A stretch of DNA of 64,000 nt from Rahnella aceris (lineage in GTDB: Bacteria > Pseudomonadota > Gammaproteobacteria > Enterobacterales > Enterobacteriaceae), in NCBI RefSeq assembly GCF_011684115.1, contig NZ_JAADJV010000001.1:372001-436000 (forward strand), written 5' to 3'. The notes under the pieces were generated by a model. The model was not told the origin of the DNA. It was given only the letters and a program-made list of their open reading frames with translations, and did not search any database. Position numbers and translations under genes: made by a program. Shown here one piece after another: positions 33,104 to 41,592 of the stretch (positions within the stretch are counted from its first letter, which is position 1; every line of letters begins with the position of its first letter).

Positions 33104-33947
33104 TGAAAAAGAACTGTACGCGCCGGTCGAATGGCGTGATTGTACCGGCGAGTTTGAAGATATTCGTTACCACAAATCTACCGACGGCATCGCTAAAATC
33201 ACCATCAACCGTCCGCAGGTTCGCAATGCATTTCGTCCGCTGACCGTCAAAGAAATGATCCGCGCACTCGACGATGCCCGTAACGACGAAGGCATCGGCG
33301 TGATCGTGCTGACCGGTGAAGGCGAAAAAGCCTTCTGTGCGGGCGGCGATCAGAAAGTGCGTGGCGATTACGGTGGTTATCAGGATGCCAGCGGTGTGCA
33401 TCATCTCAACGTGCTGGATTTCCAGCGCCAGATCCGCACCTGTCCGAAACCAGTCGTGGCGATGGTTGCTGGTTATTCCATTGGCGGCGGCCATGTTCTG
33501 CATATGATGTGTGACCTGACCATTGCGGCAGATAACGCCATCTTCGGGCAGACCGGCCCGAAAGTTGGTTCTTTCGACGGCGGCTGGGGCGCATCCTATA
33601 TGGCGCGTATCGTCGGTCAGAAAAAGGCCCGTGAAATCTGGTTCCTGTGCCGTCAGTACGATGCCAAAGCGGCGCTGGATATGGGGCTGGTCAACACCGT
33701 AGTTCCTCTGGCTGATCTGGAAAAAGAAACGGTGCGCTGGTGTCGTGAAATGCTGGAAAACAGTCCGATGGCACTGCGTTGCCTGAAAGCCGCACTGAAC
33801 GCCGATTGCGACGGTCAGGCAGGGCTTCAGGAACTGGCAGGGAACGCCACAATGTTGTTCTACATGACCGATGAAGGTCAGGAAGGTCGCAACGCGTTTA
33901 ATGAAAAACGCCAGCCGGACTTCAGCAAATTTAAGCGTAATCCATAA
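33090..33947 (+). CDS. menB: 1,4-Dihydroxy-2-naphthoyl-CoA synthase MenB
   Basis: A crotonase-family enzyme that closes the second ring of menaquinone from o-succinylbenzoyl-CoA. The ATG at 33090 gives 285 residues, the E. coli length, starting [15 protein letters not shown]; a TTG six bases earlier is in frame but unnecessary. Highly conserved segments are [40 protein letters not shown] (oxyanion hole; Gly in the position of the Glu of other crotonases, needing bicarbonate) and [18 protein letters not shown]. The final stop codon shares one base with the menC ATG. Confidence 0.97.
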   Translation: MIYPDEKELYAPVEWRDCTGEFEDIRYHKSTDGIAKITINRPQVRNAFRPLTVKEMIRALDDARNDEGIGVIVLTGEGEKAFCAGGDQKVRGDYGGYQDASGVHHLNVLDFQRQIRTCPKPVVAMVAGYSIGGGHVLHMMCDLTIAADNAIFGQTGPKVGSFDGGWGASYMARIVGQKKAREIWFLCRQYDAKAALDMGLVNTVVPLADLEKETVRWCREMLENSPMALRCLKAALNADCDGQAGLQELAGNATMLFYMTDEGQEGRNAFNEKRQPDFSKFKRNP

Positions 33948-34948
33948 TGCGTCGCGCCACGGTGTACCGGTACAGCGTGCCGATGGAAGCTGGGGTGGTG
34001 CTGCGCAATCAGCGCCTGAAAACCCGCGACGGTTTTTTGGTGTCACTGTGGCAGGACGAAGCAACGGGTTGGGGCGAAGTTGCGCCGCTGCCCGGTTTTA
34101 GTGTGGAAGATGTGTCTCAGGCGCAGGATGCCGTTCAGCATGGCCTGAGCCAGTGGGTGCAGGGGGCCTCGCTGGCTGCCGTTGCCTCTGCGTTCAGTGC
34201 TTTACCTTCGGTGGCTTTCGGGCTGAGTTGTGCGGACGCCGAATTACGCGGCGAATTGCCCGAAGTGCTGAGCACGCGCTGTGCACCGTTGTGTCATGGC
34301 GATCCGAATGAGCTTTATGCGCGTCTGGGGGCGCTGCCGGGCGATTTTCGCGGCAGGAAAGTGGCTAAGGTGAAAGTGGGATTGTACGAATCCGTCGGCG
34401 ATGGTCTGAATGTCAGTATGTTGCTGGAAGCCTTGCCGGAACTGCATTTGCGCCTTGATGCCAACCGCAGCTGGACGCCGGTCAAAGCCGAAGGGTTTGC
34501 CCGTCATGTGGCGCCCGAACTGCGTTCACGCATCGCGTTTATCGAAGAACCGTGCCTGACCCGCGAGCAGTCCCGCGATTTCGCCCGTCTGACCGGTATT
34601 GCGATCGCCTGGGATGAAAGCGTGCGCGAAACCGGTTTTACCGTGAAGGCCGAACCCGGGCTGGCGGCGATCATCATCAAACCCACGCTGACCGGCAGTC
34701 TGATGCGTTGCCGTCAGCTGATCGCGCAGGCGCATGCCGCAGGGCTGGAAGCTGTGATCAGTTCCTCCATCGAGTCGAGTCTCGGGCTGACACAACTGGC
34801 GCGCATTGCCCAATGGCTGACGCCGGACGCCATTCCGGGGCTGGATACGCTGGATCTCATGCGGACGCAGCTTATCCGTCGCTGGCCGGGCTCTGAATTA
34901 CCGCTAACGGATGTGTCTGATCTGGAGATTGTGTGGCAGAGCAAATGA
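33947..34948 (+). CDS. menC: o-Succinylbenzoate synthase MenC
   Basis: An enolase-superfamily dehydratase converting SHCHC to o-succinylbenzoate. It has 333 residues (E. coli 320). The catalytic base is in AKVKVGLYE, and metal ligands are Asp in LRLDANRSW, Glu in AFIEEPC and Asp in IAWDESVRE; the second lysine is in [11 protein letters not shown]. The start overlaps the menB stop by one base, and the stop lies inside menE, so translation is coupled. Confidence 0.95.
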   Translation: MRRATVYRYSVPMEAGVVLRNQRLKTRDGFLVSLWQDEATGWGEVAPLPGFSVEDVSQAQDAVQHGLSQWVQGASLAAVASAFSALPSVAFGLSCADAELRGELPEVLSTRCAPLCHGDPNELYARLGALPGDFRGRKVAKVKVGLYESVGDGLNVSMLLEALPELHLRLDANRSWTPVKAEGFARHVAPELRSRIAFIEEPCLTREQSRDFARLTGIAIAWDESVRETGFTVKAEPGLAAIIIKPTLTGSLMRCRQLIAQAHAAGLEAVISSSIESSLGLTQLARIAQWLTPDAIPGLDTLDLMRTQLIRRWPGSELPLTDVSDLEIVWQSK

Positions 34949-36306
34949 TCAACGACTGGCCATGGCGCGAAAGGGCAAACCTTTCACCTTTTGCCGTAGC
35001 GCTGAAAGCGGGAGATATCACCTGGTGCTGGCGTGATTTACAGCACCGCATCGACACGCTGGCAGCCGGTTTTATTGCGCAGGGTGTAGGCGAGGGTGCG
35101 GGTGTGGTTTTGCGCAGTAAAAACACCCTTGATGCCGTACTCAGCTATCTGGCGTTATTACAAACCGGCGCGCGCCTGTTACCGCTTAATCCGCAACTGC
35201 CGTGGGTATTATGTGATGAACTGCTTTCGCAACTCGATATCGCTTTCGTACTGGATCTGGCGGAGCCGGAACTGCCGCTGAATATTCCCGCGCTGACCAT
35301 GCAGAATGCCTGTTGGCTCAGTTCTGCCGGATGGCAACCGCAGCGTATTGCCACGCTGACGCTGACATCGGGTTCCAGCGGTTTGCCGAAAGCCGCAGCA
35401 CATACGGTTGCCGCCCATCTCGCCAGTGCGGCGGGTGTGCTGAACCTGATCCCTTTCACCCGTAATGATAGCTGGTTACTTTCTCTGCCACTGTTTCATG
35501 TTTCCGGACAAGGCATCGTCTGGCGCTGGCTGCTGGCCGGCGCTACGCTGATGCTGTCCGAAGACCAACCGCTCGATGCAGCGCTGGCAGAATGCAGCCA
35601 CGCTTCGCTGGTACCGACGCAACTCTGGCGTCTGCTGCAAGGCACGCCGGTGCCTGAAAAGCTGACAGACGTTTTGCTTGGTGGGGCGCAAATTCCTCTG
35701 GCGCTGACTGAACAGGCAGAAAAAGCAGGAATACGCTGCTGGTGCGGATATGGGCTGACGGAAACTGCGTCCACAGTGACGGCGAAACGAGCCGATGGCA
35801 GCGCCGGTATCGGTCAGGTATTGGCGGGGAAGGAAGTCAAAATCGTTGACCAGGAGATCCTGATCCGTACCGACAGTATGGCCAGTGGTTACTGGAAAAA
35901 CGGTCAGCTATCACCGGTGACTGATGCGCAAGGGTGGTTGCATACCCGCGACCGTGGCACGTGGATTGACGATGAACTGCAGGTGGCCGGGCGGATGGAT
36001 AATTTGTTTTTCAGCGGCGGAGAAGGGATCCAACCTGAAGATATCGAGAAAGTGCTGGTCAGCCACCCGCAGGTTTCGCAGGCATTTGTGGTTCCGGTGG
36101 AAGATGAGCAATTTGGTCAGCGACCGGTCGCCGTGCTCGAAGCACAAGCCGGGCTGGTGTATGAGGAACTCAATCGCTGGCTGAGCGATAAGATACCGCG
36201 TTTCCAGTTGCCGGTGGCCTATCATCCGCTGCCCGGGGCTTTGTCGCAGGGGGGGATTAAAATCTCGCGGGCGAGCGTCCGGCAATGGGTAGAAATGCTT
36301 TCGTAA
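34933..36306 (+). CDS. menE: o-Succinylbenzoate–CoA ligase MenE
   Basis: An adenylate-forming enzyme that activates o-succinylbenzoate with ATP and CoA; last gene of the men operon. The P-loop-like [14 protein letters not shown] (about 146-159), the [11 protein letters not shown] motif and the hinge/core 8 segment [20 protein letters not shown] are clear, as is the catalytic Lys region GGIKISR near the end. Two starts compete. GTG at 34933 (457 residues) has GGAG 5 bases upstream. ATG at 34945 (453 residues, MINDWPWRE) matches the E. coli N-terminus and overlaps the menC stop as ATGA. Confidence 0.94.
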   Translation: MAEQMINDWPWRERANLSPFAVALKAGDITWCWRDLQHRIDTLAAGFIAQGVGEGAGVVLRSKNTLDAVLSYLALLQTGARLLPLNPQLPWVLCDELLSQLDIAFVLDLAEPELPLNIPALTMQNACWLSSAGWQPQRIATLTLTSGSSGLPKAAAHTVAAHLASAAGVLNLIPFTRNDSWLLSLPLFHVSGQGIVWRWLLAGATLMLSEDQPLDAALAECSHASLVPTQLWRLLQGTPVPEKLTDVLLGGAQIPLALTEQAEKAGIRCWCGYGLTETASTVTAKRADGSAGIGQVLAGKEVKIVDQEILIRTDSMASGYWKNGQLSPVTDAQGWLHTRDRGTWIDDELQVAGRMDNLFFSGGEGIQPEDIEKVLVSHPQVSQAFVVPVEDEQFGQRPVAVLEAQAGLVYEELNRWLSDKIPRFQLPVAYHPLPGALSQGGIKISRASVRQWVEMLS

Positions 36307-36330
36307 AACAATAGCCCGGAATAAACAATA

Positions 36331-36351
36331 AAGGCCGCATAATGCGGCCTT
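36331..36351. terminator. Bidirectional terminator between menE and katA
   Basis: AAGGCCGCAT (36331-36340) and ATGCGGCCTT (36342-36351) are perfect inverted repeats, with A/T-rich flanks on both sides. They lie between the two converging genes. Confidence 0.8.
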
Positions 36352-36373
36352 TATGATTTCTGATGGTAAAAAG

Positions 36374-37807
36374 TCAGTCTTTCAGTGCTTTCTCAACCCC
36401 TGCGCCATAAGCCGGATCGACTTTATAGAACAGTGCCAGTTGGCGTGCCTGCGTTTCCGGCGAAGCATGTTTCAGCTCACCGGCAATGCGTGCAAACATA
36501 CGCTGATGTTCAGCCTCAGACAGCAGGTTGAATAGCAAACGTGGCTGAGTGAAGTAATCATCATCTTCCCGGTGATTCCAGTGGTCTGCCGCGCCTTCAA
36601 TGCTCAGTGGCGGTTCGCTGAAATCGTGCTGTTGCTGGAACAAGCCCGCGCTGTTGGGTTCGTAAGTCACGCCGTTGCCGCTGTTACCGTCCACACGCAT
36701 TGCGCCGTCACGGTGATAATTATGGAACGGGCATTTTGGCGCGTTGACCGGGATCTGATGATGATTTACGCCCAGACGGTAACGGTGCGCATCGCCGTAA
36801 GAGAACAGACGCCCCTGCAGCATACGGTCAGGTGAGAAACCGATGCCAGGTACTACATTGGCCGGACTCATGGCGACTTGTTCTACTTCGGCAAAGTAGT
36901 TTTCCGGATTGCGGTTCAGTTCGAATTCACCCACTTCAATCAGCGGATAATCGCTGTGCAGCCAGACTTTGGTCAGGTCAAACGGGTTGTACGGCAGTTT
37001 TGCAGCGTCCGCTTCCGGCATGATTTGCACAAACAGTTTCCAGCGCGGGAAATCGCCGCGTTCAATCGCTTCATACAAATCACGCTGCGAACTCTCGCGG
37101 TCGGTGCCCACCAGTTTTTCGGCTTCATCGTCCATCAGGTTTTCAATACCCTGCTGGCAGCGGAAGTGGAATTTCACCCAGAAGCGTTCATTTTCAGTAT
37201 TGATAAAGCTGAAGGTATGGCTGCCGAAACCGTGGATATGACGGTAAGACGTTGGCAGACCACGGTCGCTGACATCAATGGTCAGCTGATGCAAGGCTTC
37301 CGGAAGATGAGAGAAGAAGTCCCATTTGTATGCCGGATTACGCAGGTTAGTGCGCGGGTCACGTTTGACGACGTGGTTCAGATCCGGGAATTTCAGCGGG
37401 TCACGCAGGTAAAACACCGGCGTATTATTGCCGACTAAATCCCAGTTTCCTTCTTCGGTGTAGAACTTCATCGAGAAACCGCGAATATCACGTTCGGCAT
37501 CCGCTGCACCGCGTTCACCGGCAACCGTCGAGAAACGGATAAACATGTCAGTTTGTTTGCCGATTGCGGAGAAGATCTTCGCGCGGGTGAAAGCGGTAAT
37601 ATCGTGCGTCACGGTGAAAGTACCATAAGCGCCGGAGCCTTTAGCGTGCATACGACGCTCCGGGATCACTTCGCGGTCGAAATGCGCTAATTTCTCAAGA
37701 AACCAGACATCCTGCAAAAGCAACGGACCACGGCGGCCAGCGGTAATCACGTTGTTATTATCGACGACTGGCGCGCCAGCGGCGGTGGTTAAACCTTTCT
37801 TGGTCAT
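36374..37807 (-). CDS. katA: Monofunctional haem catalase (small-subunit, KatA type)
   Basis: Breaks hydrogen peroxide into water and oxygen. The 477-residue size and sequence fit clade-3 small-subunit catalases, which usually bind NADPH. The distal-pocket His is in [14 protein letters not shown] (about residue 53), the Asn is in [14 protein letters not shown], and the proximal haem-ligating Tyr is in [14 protein letters not shown], followed by [13 protein letters not shown]. The start has AAGGA upstream. It has no counterpart at this place in E. coli, where menE and yfaZ are linked by other genes. A possible OxyR half-site lies about 125 bp upstream. Confidence 0.93.
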   Translation of the reverse strand: MTKKGLTTAAGAPVVDNNNVITAGRRGPLLLQDVWFLEKLAHFDREVIPERRMHAKGSGAYGTFTVTHDITAFTRAKIFSAIGKQTDMFIRFSTVAGERGAADAERDIRGFSMKFYTEEGNWDLVGNNTPVFYLRDPLKFPDLNHVVKRDPRTNLRNPAYKWDFFSHLPEALHQLTIDVSDRGLPTSYRHIHGFGSHTFSFINTENERFWVKFHFRCQQGIENLMDDEAEKLVGTDRESSQRDLYEAIERGDFPRWKLFVQIMPEADAAKLPYNPFDLTKVWLHSDYPLIEVGEFELNRNPENYFAEVEQVAMSPANVVPGIGFSPDRMLQGRLFSYGDAHRYRLGVNHHQIPVNAPKCPFHNYHRDGAMRVDGNSGNGVTYEPNSAGLFQQQHDFSEPPLSIEGAADHWNHREDDDYFTQPRLLFNLLSEAEHQRMFARIAGELKHASPETQARQLALFYKVDPAYGAGVEKALKD

Positions 37808-38110
37808 AAAAATTCCTTCCGGTAATTGCGTGTGTATGTAAGTAAAAACGTTGGGGGGGTTCCTTTAACCTCACTTAAGTCAAATTAACTCTACCGATTA
37901 GAAATAAACCCTATATTGATCAGAGGCAAATAGGTGGGAGTTATCATTTCGATGGGAAACGTTCATTTCATCAATGAAAACGATGTTTCTTACAATTTTC
38001 ACAACCCCGGTGAATGCATTCACGTTCCAAAAAGTTGTTACGACTGAGTGAATTGCTTTAGACTTCCCGTGGAAGATTTATTGTCGTTTGACTGTTATTT
38101 AGGATAAATA
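37808..38110. promoter_or_regulatory. Divergent katA / yfaZ intergenic region with possible OxyR half-site
   Basis: About 300 bp of AT-rich sequence separate two divergent genes. ATAGGTGGGAGTTAT at 37930-37944 fits 9 of the 10 fixed positions of the OxyR half-site (ATAGnTnnnAnCTAT). The 15 bases ending in CTAT at 37914 fit 7 of 10. The spacing between them is 15 bases instead of the usual 7, so a canonical four-contact site is not present. Control by OxyR is only an inference. Confidence 0.35.
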
Positions 38111-38656
38111 ATGAAAAAGTTACTTGTCGCTGGTGCCGCTGCCAGTCTGATGTTTGTCGCGGCATCTGCCAGCGCAATCAGTGTCAATGGTGAAGTCGGT
38201 GAGCATTACACGCATCTGGGTGTGGGCTTCGGCACCACATCTCCGGGTCTGGCATTGAGCGGTGATTACACCCATAACGATGACGACGGTGATGTGGCAG
38301 GCTTGGGTTTGGGATACAACATTCCGTTGGGTCCGTTCATCGCGACCGTCGGCGGTAAGGGCCTGTACACCAATCCTAAAGACGGTGACGAAGGGTACGC
38401 TGCGGCCGTCGGCGGTGGTCTGCAACTGCCAATCGCGAAAATGTTCACCCTGTACGGCGACTATTATTATTCCCCGGATTCCCTGTCCAGCGGCATTGCT
38501 AACTATGAAGAAGCGAACGCAGGTATTCGTCTGACGGCCATCCCGTTGGTTACCGTGAGCGTGGGTTACCGCTACATGGCGATGGATGGCAAAGATGGCA
38601 ACCGCGATAACGTGGTGGCAGACGGTGCTTATTTAGGTGGCGCTGTTAATTTCTGA
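38111..38656 (+). CDS. yfaZ: YfaZ family outer membrane protein
   Basis: The 181-residue protein has an N-terminal signal peptide (MKKLLVAGAAASLMFVAASASA, cleavage after residue 22). The mature part is rich in alternating hydrophobic and Gly/aromatic residues, typical of a small β-barrel; it ends LGGAVNF with a terminal Phe, the usual signal for outer-membrane insertion. The blocks TSPGLALSGDYTHNDDDGD, LGLGYNIPLGPFIATVGGKG and GKDGNRDNVVADGAYLG fit the YfaZ family. The function is unknown. As in E. coli it precedes yfaY. Confidence 0.9.
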   Translation: MKKLLVAGAAASLMFVAASASAISVNGEVGEHYTHLGVGFGTTSPGLALSGDYTHNDDDGDVAGLGLGYNIPLGPFIATVGGKGLYTNPKDGDEGYAAAVGGGLQLPIAKMFTLYGDYYYSPDSLSSGIANYEEANAGIRLTAIPLVTVSVGYRYMAMDGKDGNRDNVVADGAYLGGAVNF

Positions 38657-38679
38657 TTTTGTCTGAAGCAAAATCTGAA

Positions 38680-38705
38680 GGCTCGCATTCGTGCGGGCCT
38701 TTTTG
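38680..38705 (+). terminator. Rho-independent terminator of yfaZ
   Basis: GGCTCGCA (38680-38687) and TGCGGGCC (38692-38699) pair, with one wobble, around TTCG. TTTTTGTTTTC follows. Confidence 0.92.
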
Positions 38706-38783
38706 TTTTCTGGCGAACGGAGATTGTTTTTCTGTCCCAGCCTTTCTACAGTGGAGTAACAAAAAAGACAGAAGGAGAACGGG

Positions 38784-39989
38784 ATGCTTAGGGTTGAGAT
38801 GCTGAGTACGGGTGATGAAGTGCTGCACGGCCAGATTGTGGATACCAATTCGGCATGGCTGGCGAATTATCTGTTTGAGCAAGGTTTACCGATGACCAGT
38901 CGTGAAACCGTGGGCGACAGTCTGGACGCGCTGGTGGCTGTTCTCAAAGAACGCAGCCACATCGCTGATGTGCTTATCGTGAACGGCGGCCTGGGGCCAA
39001 CGACCGATGATTTAAGTGCGCTGGCGGCGGCTAAAGCCTGTGATGTGGAACTGGTGGAAGATGCTGGCTGGATTGAAACCATGCAGGCGTTCTTCAATGA
39101 ACGTGGCCGTCCGATGGCCGAATCCAACCGCAAACAGGCACAAATCCCGGCCAATGCCGAGCTGCTGGATAATCCGGTGGGCACCGCCTGCGGCTTCAGC
39201 GTGAAGCTCAACCGCTGTCAGATTTTCTTCACGCCCGGTGTACCGTCCGAATTTAAAGTGATGGTGGAACAACAAATCGTTCCACGTCTGCACAAACAAT
39301 TTCCGGCGCTGGAAGCCCCGTTATGTTTACGTCTGACCACGTTCGGACGTGGCGAAAGTGACCTTGCCACCGAGTTGGATCAACTTGAGCTGCCGGAAGG
39401 CGTGGTGATGGGTTACCGTTCGTCATCGCCGATTATCGAGCTGAAAGTCACCGGCCCGCGCTCTCAGGAGGCTGCAATGCACAAAGCGTTTGAACGCGTG
39501 CGTGAAGTCGCAGGGGAGAGCACGATTTTTGAAGGGCTGGGTAGCCTGCCGGATCGTCTGGCAGAACGCCTGCTGGCGCAGGATTTACGTCTGGCGGTCA
39601 GCGAAAGTTTCACCGGCGGCCTGCTGAACTGGCGTCTGCAAAGCGCCGGGGTTCCGCTGGTCAACGGCGAGTTATTGCCCCAGGGTGACGAAGCCTCACC
39701 AGAGAAATCCCTCGAATGCTTACTGGCGCGTGCGCAGACGTTGGCCGAAACCACCGGCGCACAACTGGCGCTGGCTGTGGGCGCGCTGTCAGGTGCAGAA
39801 TTAAGTCTGGCACTGCATACCCCAACCGGCACCAGCGGCCTGACAATCCGCTATACCGCCACGCGTCACGGACTGGCATTACGTCAGGAGACCATGGCGA
39901 TGGTGGCGATGGATATGCTGCGGCGTTACCTGAACGGGTGGGAGCCGGTGGCGGATTACCCGTGGTTGGATCGGGTTGAGAAGGTTTAG
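38784..39989 (+). CDS. yfaY: CinA-like protein YfaY
   Basis: The 401-residue product matches E. coli YfaY (400) and has CinA architecture. The N-terminal MoCF/COG1058 domain (residues 1-165) includes the nucleotide-binding motifs LSTGDEVLHGQIVDTN and IVNGGLGPTTDDLS. The C-terminal CinA/PncC-like domain (about 245-395) retains the SFTGGLL region but lacks much of the canonical amidase signature, so NMN deamidase activity is doubtful. The role of YfaY is not settled. It converges on yfaE across the REPIN at 39996-40122. Confidence 0.93.
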   Translation: MLRVEMLSTGDEVLHGQIVDTNSAWLANYLFEQGLPMTSRETVGDSLDALVAVLKERSHIADVLIVNGGLGPTTDDLSALAAAKACDVELVEDAGWIETMQAFFNERGRPMAESNRKQAQIPANAELLDNPVGTACGFSVKLNRCQIFFTPGVPSEFKVMVEQQIVPRLHKQFPALEAPLCLRLTTFGRGESDLATELDQLELPEGVVMGYRSSSPIIELKVTGPRSQEAAMHKAFERVREVAGESTIFEGLGSLPDRLAERLLAQDLRLAVSESFTGGLLNWRLQSAGVPLVNGELLPQGDEASPEKSLECLLARAQTLAETTGAQLALAVGALSGAELSLALHTPTGTSGLTIRYTATRHGLALRQETMAMVAMDMLRRYLNGWEPVADYPWLDRVEKV

Positions 39990-39995
39990 CTTTAG

Positions 39996-40122
39996 CTCCC
40001 TCCCCTGCGAAGGGGAGGGCTGGGGTGGGGTATTAAAGCGAAATCAAAGAGTTGAGGTTGGCTTTGATGAGATGTTAGCCCTTAAAACCCCCTCCCGTCC
40101 TCCCCCTTCGCAGGGGGAGGAG
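39996..40122. repeat. REPIN: two REP hairpins in inverted orientation
   Basis: Two 36-base arms (39996-40031 and 40087-40122) are near-perfect inverted copies, separated by 55 bp. Each arm contains its own perfect 9-bp hairpin: CCCTCCCCT / AGGGGAGGG with loop GCGA on the left, CCTCCCCCT / AGGGGGAGG with loop TCGC on the right. This is the standard architecture of a REP doublet mobilised by RAYT transposases. It lies between convergent genes and may also work as a bidirectional 3'-end structure. Confidence 0.88.
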
Positions 40123-40128
40123 TAAAGT

Positions 40129-40389
40129 CTAAAACGCGATCTCAATATCCCCAACCGGCATGCAACAACACGGTAAAATCTCGCCGTCTGAGATAAAGGC
40201 CAGGGGTTTCTCGCTGTAGGCGACCTCACCGTTAATCAACCGCATCCGGCACGATCCGCAATAACCTTCGCGACACTGGTATTCCACTTCAACCTGATGA
40301 TGTTCAAACACCTCCAGCAAATTCCGGTGCTCTGACTTACACGCCAGTTGCTGTCCGTTTGCTGAAAGTGTGATGGTTCTGTCGGCCAT
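40129..40389 (-). CDS. yfaE: [2Fe-2S] ferredoxin YfaE, NrdB cofactor maintenance
   Basis: A small plant-type ferredoxin of 86 residues (E. coli 84) that supplies electrons for building and repairing the diferric-tyrosyl radical cofactor of NrdB. Cluster ligands are in CREGYCGSC plus a downstream cysteine in the unusually Cys-rich PCCCMPVGD. The ATG follows the nrdB stop with no spacing, so the two genes are translated from one message. Confidence 0.95.
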   Translation of the reverse strand: MADRTITLSANGQQLACKSEHRNLLEVFEHHQVEVEYQCREGYCGSCRMRLINGEVAYSEKPLAFISDGEILPCCCMPVGDIEIAF

Positions 40390-41520
40390 TTAAAGCTCGA
40401 AATCACTCAGGTCATCGGCGTGAACTTCAGAATCAATCTGACCTACCAGATAGGAGCTGACTTCCACTTCCTGTGGCGCAACCTGCACGTTATCAGACAC
40501 CAGCCAGGCGTTGATCCACGGGATCGGGTTCGAGCGGGTTTTGAACGGAGCATCCAGCCCGACAGCCTGCATACGGATATTGGTGATGTATTCGACGTAC
40601 TGACACAGAATGTCTTTGTTCAGGCCGATCATCGAACCGTCTTTGAACAGGTATTCTGCCCAGTCCTTTTCCTGCTGTGCCGCCAGCACGAACAGGTCAT
40701 GGCACTCCTGCTGACATTCCAGCGCGATTTCTGCCATTTCAGGGTCGTCCTGACCTGAGCGCAGCAGGTTCAGCGCGTGCTGAGTGCCGGTCAGATGCAG
40801 CGCTTCATCACGGGCGATCATCTTGATGATTTTCGCGTTGCCTTCCATCAGTTCACGTTCAGCGAAGGCAAATGAACAGGCAAAGCTGACGTAGAAACGT
40901 ACGGCTTCCAGCGCGTTGACGCTCATCAGACAGATGTAGAGTTTCTTCTTAAGTTCACGCAGGTTAACTACAACGGTTTTGCCGTTGACCTGATGCGTGC
41001 CCTCGCCCAGCAGATGGTAGTAGCTGGTCATCTCGATCAGCGTGTCGTAGTAACCGGAGATGTCTTTCGCGCGCTTGAGGATTTCTTCATTGGTCACGAT
41101 ATCGTCAAACACAATCGCCGGATCATTCACGATGTTGCGGATAATATGTGTGTAAGAGCGCGAGTGAATAGTTTCCGAAAACGCCCAGGTTTCGACCCAG
41201 GTTTCCAGCTCAGGAATAGAAATCAGCGGTAACAGCGCGACGTTCGGGCTGCGGCCCTGAATGGAATCCAGCAGCGTCTGGTATTTCAGGTTGCTCAGGA
41301 AAATGTGTTTCTCGTGATCCGGCAACGCCTGAAAATCGATACGGTCACGGGATACATCAATCTCTTCCGGACGCCAGAAGAAGGACAGTTGCTTTTCGAT
41401 CAGTTTTTCAAAGATTTCATGCTTCTGCTGGTCGAAACGGGCAACGTTAACCGACTGACCAAAGAACATTGGCTCAAGAAGCTGATCGTTTTTATTCTGG
41501 GAAAAAGTACTGTAGGCCAT
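40390..41520 (-). CDS. nrdB: Class Ia ribonucleotide reductase β subunit (R2)
   Basis: Carries the diferric centre and stable tyrosyl radical required by NrdA; 376 residues, as in E. coli. The radical Tyr is Tyr123 in [11 protein letters not shown]. Iron ligands are visible as Asp85 (LLDSIQGR), Glu116 and His119 (SETIHSR), and downstream Glu/His residues in the [19 protein letters not shown] segment. The acidic C-terminus [14 protein letters not shown] is the tail that docks to NrdA. It lies 72 bp after nrdA, with a terminator-like hairpin in the gap. Confidence 0.97.
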   Translation of the reverse strand: MAYSTFSQNKNDQLLEPMFFGQSVNVARFDQQKHEIFEKLIEKQLSFFWRPEEIDVSRDRIDFQALPDHEKHIFLSNLKYQTLLDSIQGRSPNVALLPLISIPELETWVETWAFSETIHSRSYTHIIRNIVNDPAIVFDDIVTNEEILKRAKDISGYYDTLIEMTSYYHLLGEGTHQVNGKTVVVNLRELKKKLYICLMSVNALEAVRFYVSFACSFAFAERELMEGNAKIIKMIARDEALHLTGTQHALNLLRSGQDDPEMAEIALECQQECHDLFVLAAQQEKDWAEYLFKDGSMIGLNKDILCQYVEYITNIRMQAVGLDAPFKTRSNPIPWINAWLVSDNVQVAPQEVEVSSYLVGQIDSEVHADDLSDFEL

Positions 41521-41541
41521 AACTTCCTCGAAATTCTCGGC

Positions 41542-41564
41542 AAAAACCCCCTGACGGGGGTTTT
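41542..41564 (-). terminator. Terminator-like hairpin between nrdA and nrdB
   Basis: ACCCCC and GGGGGT arms with a short loop (TGAC) are flanked by A and T runs on both sides, so on the minus strand it reads as a stem followed by TTTTT. It is placed between nrdA and nrdB, where it could lower nrdB transcription or protect the nrdA message. Confidence 0.65.
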
Positions 41565-41592
41565 GAATAATATTCTTAGTTAAAACAAAAGA

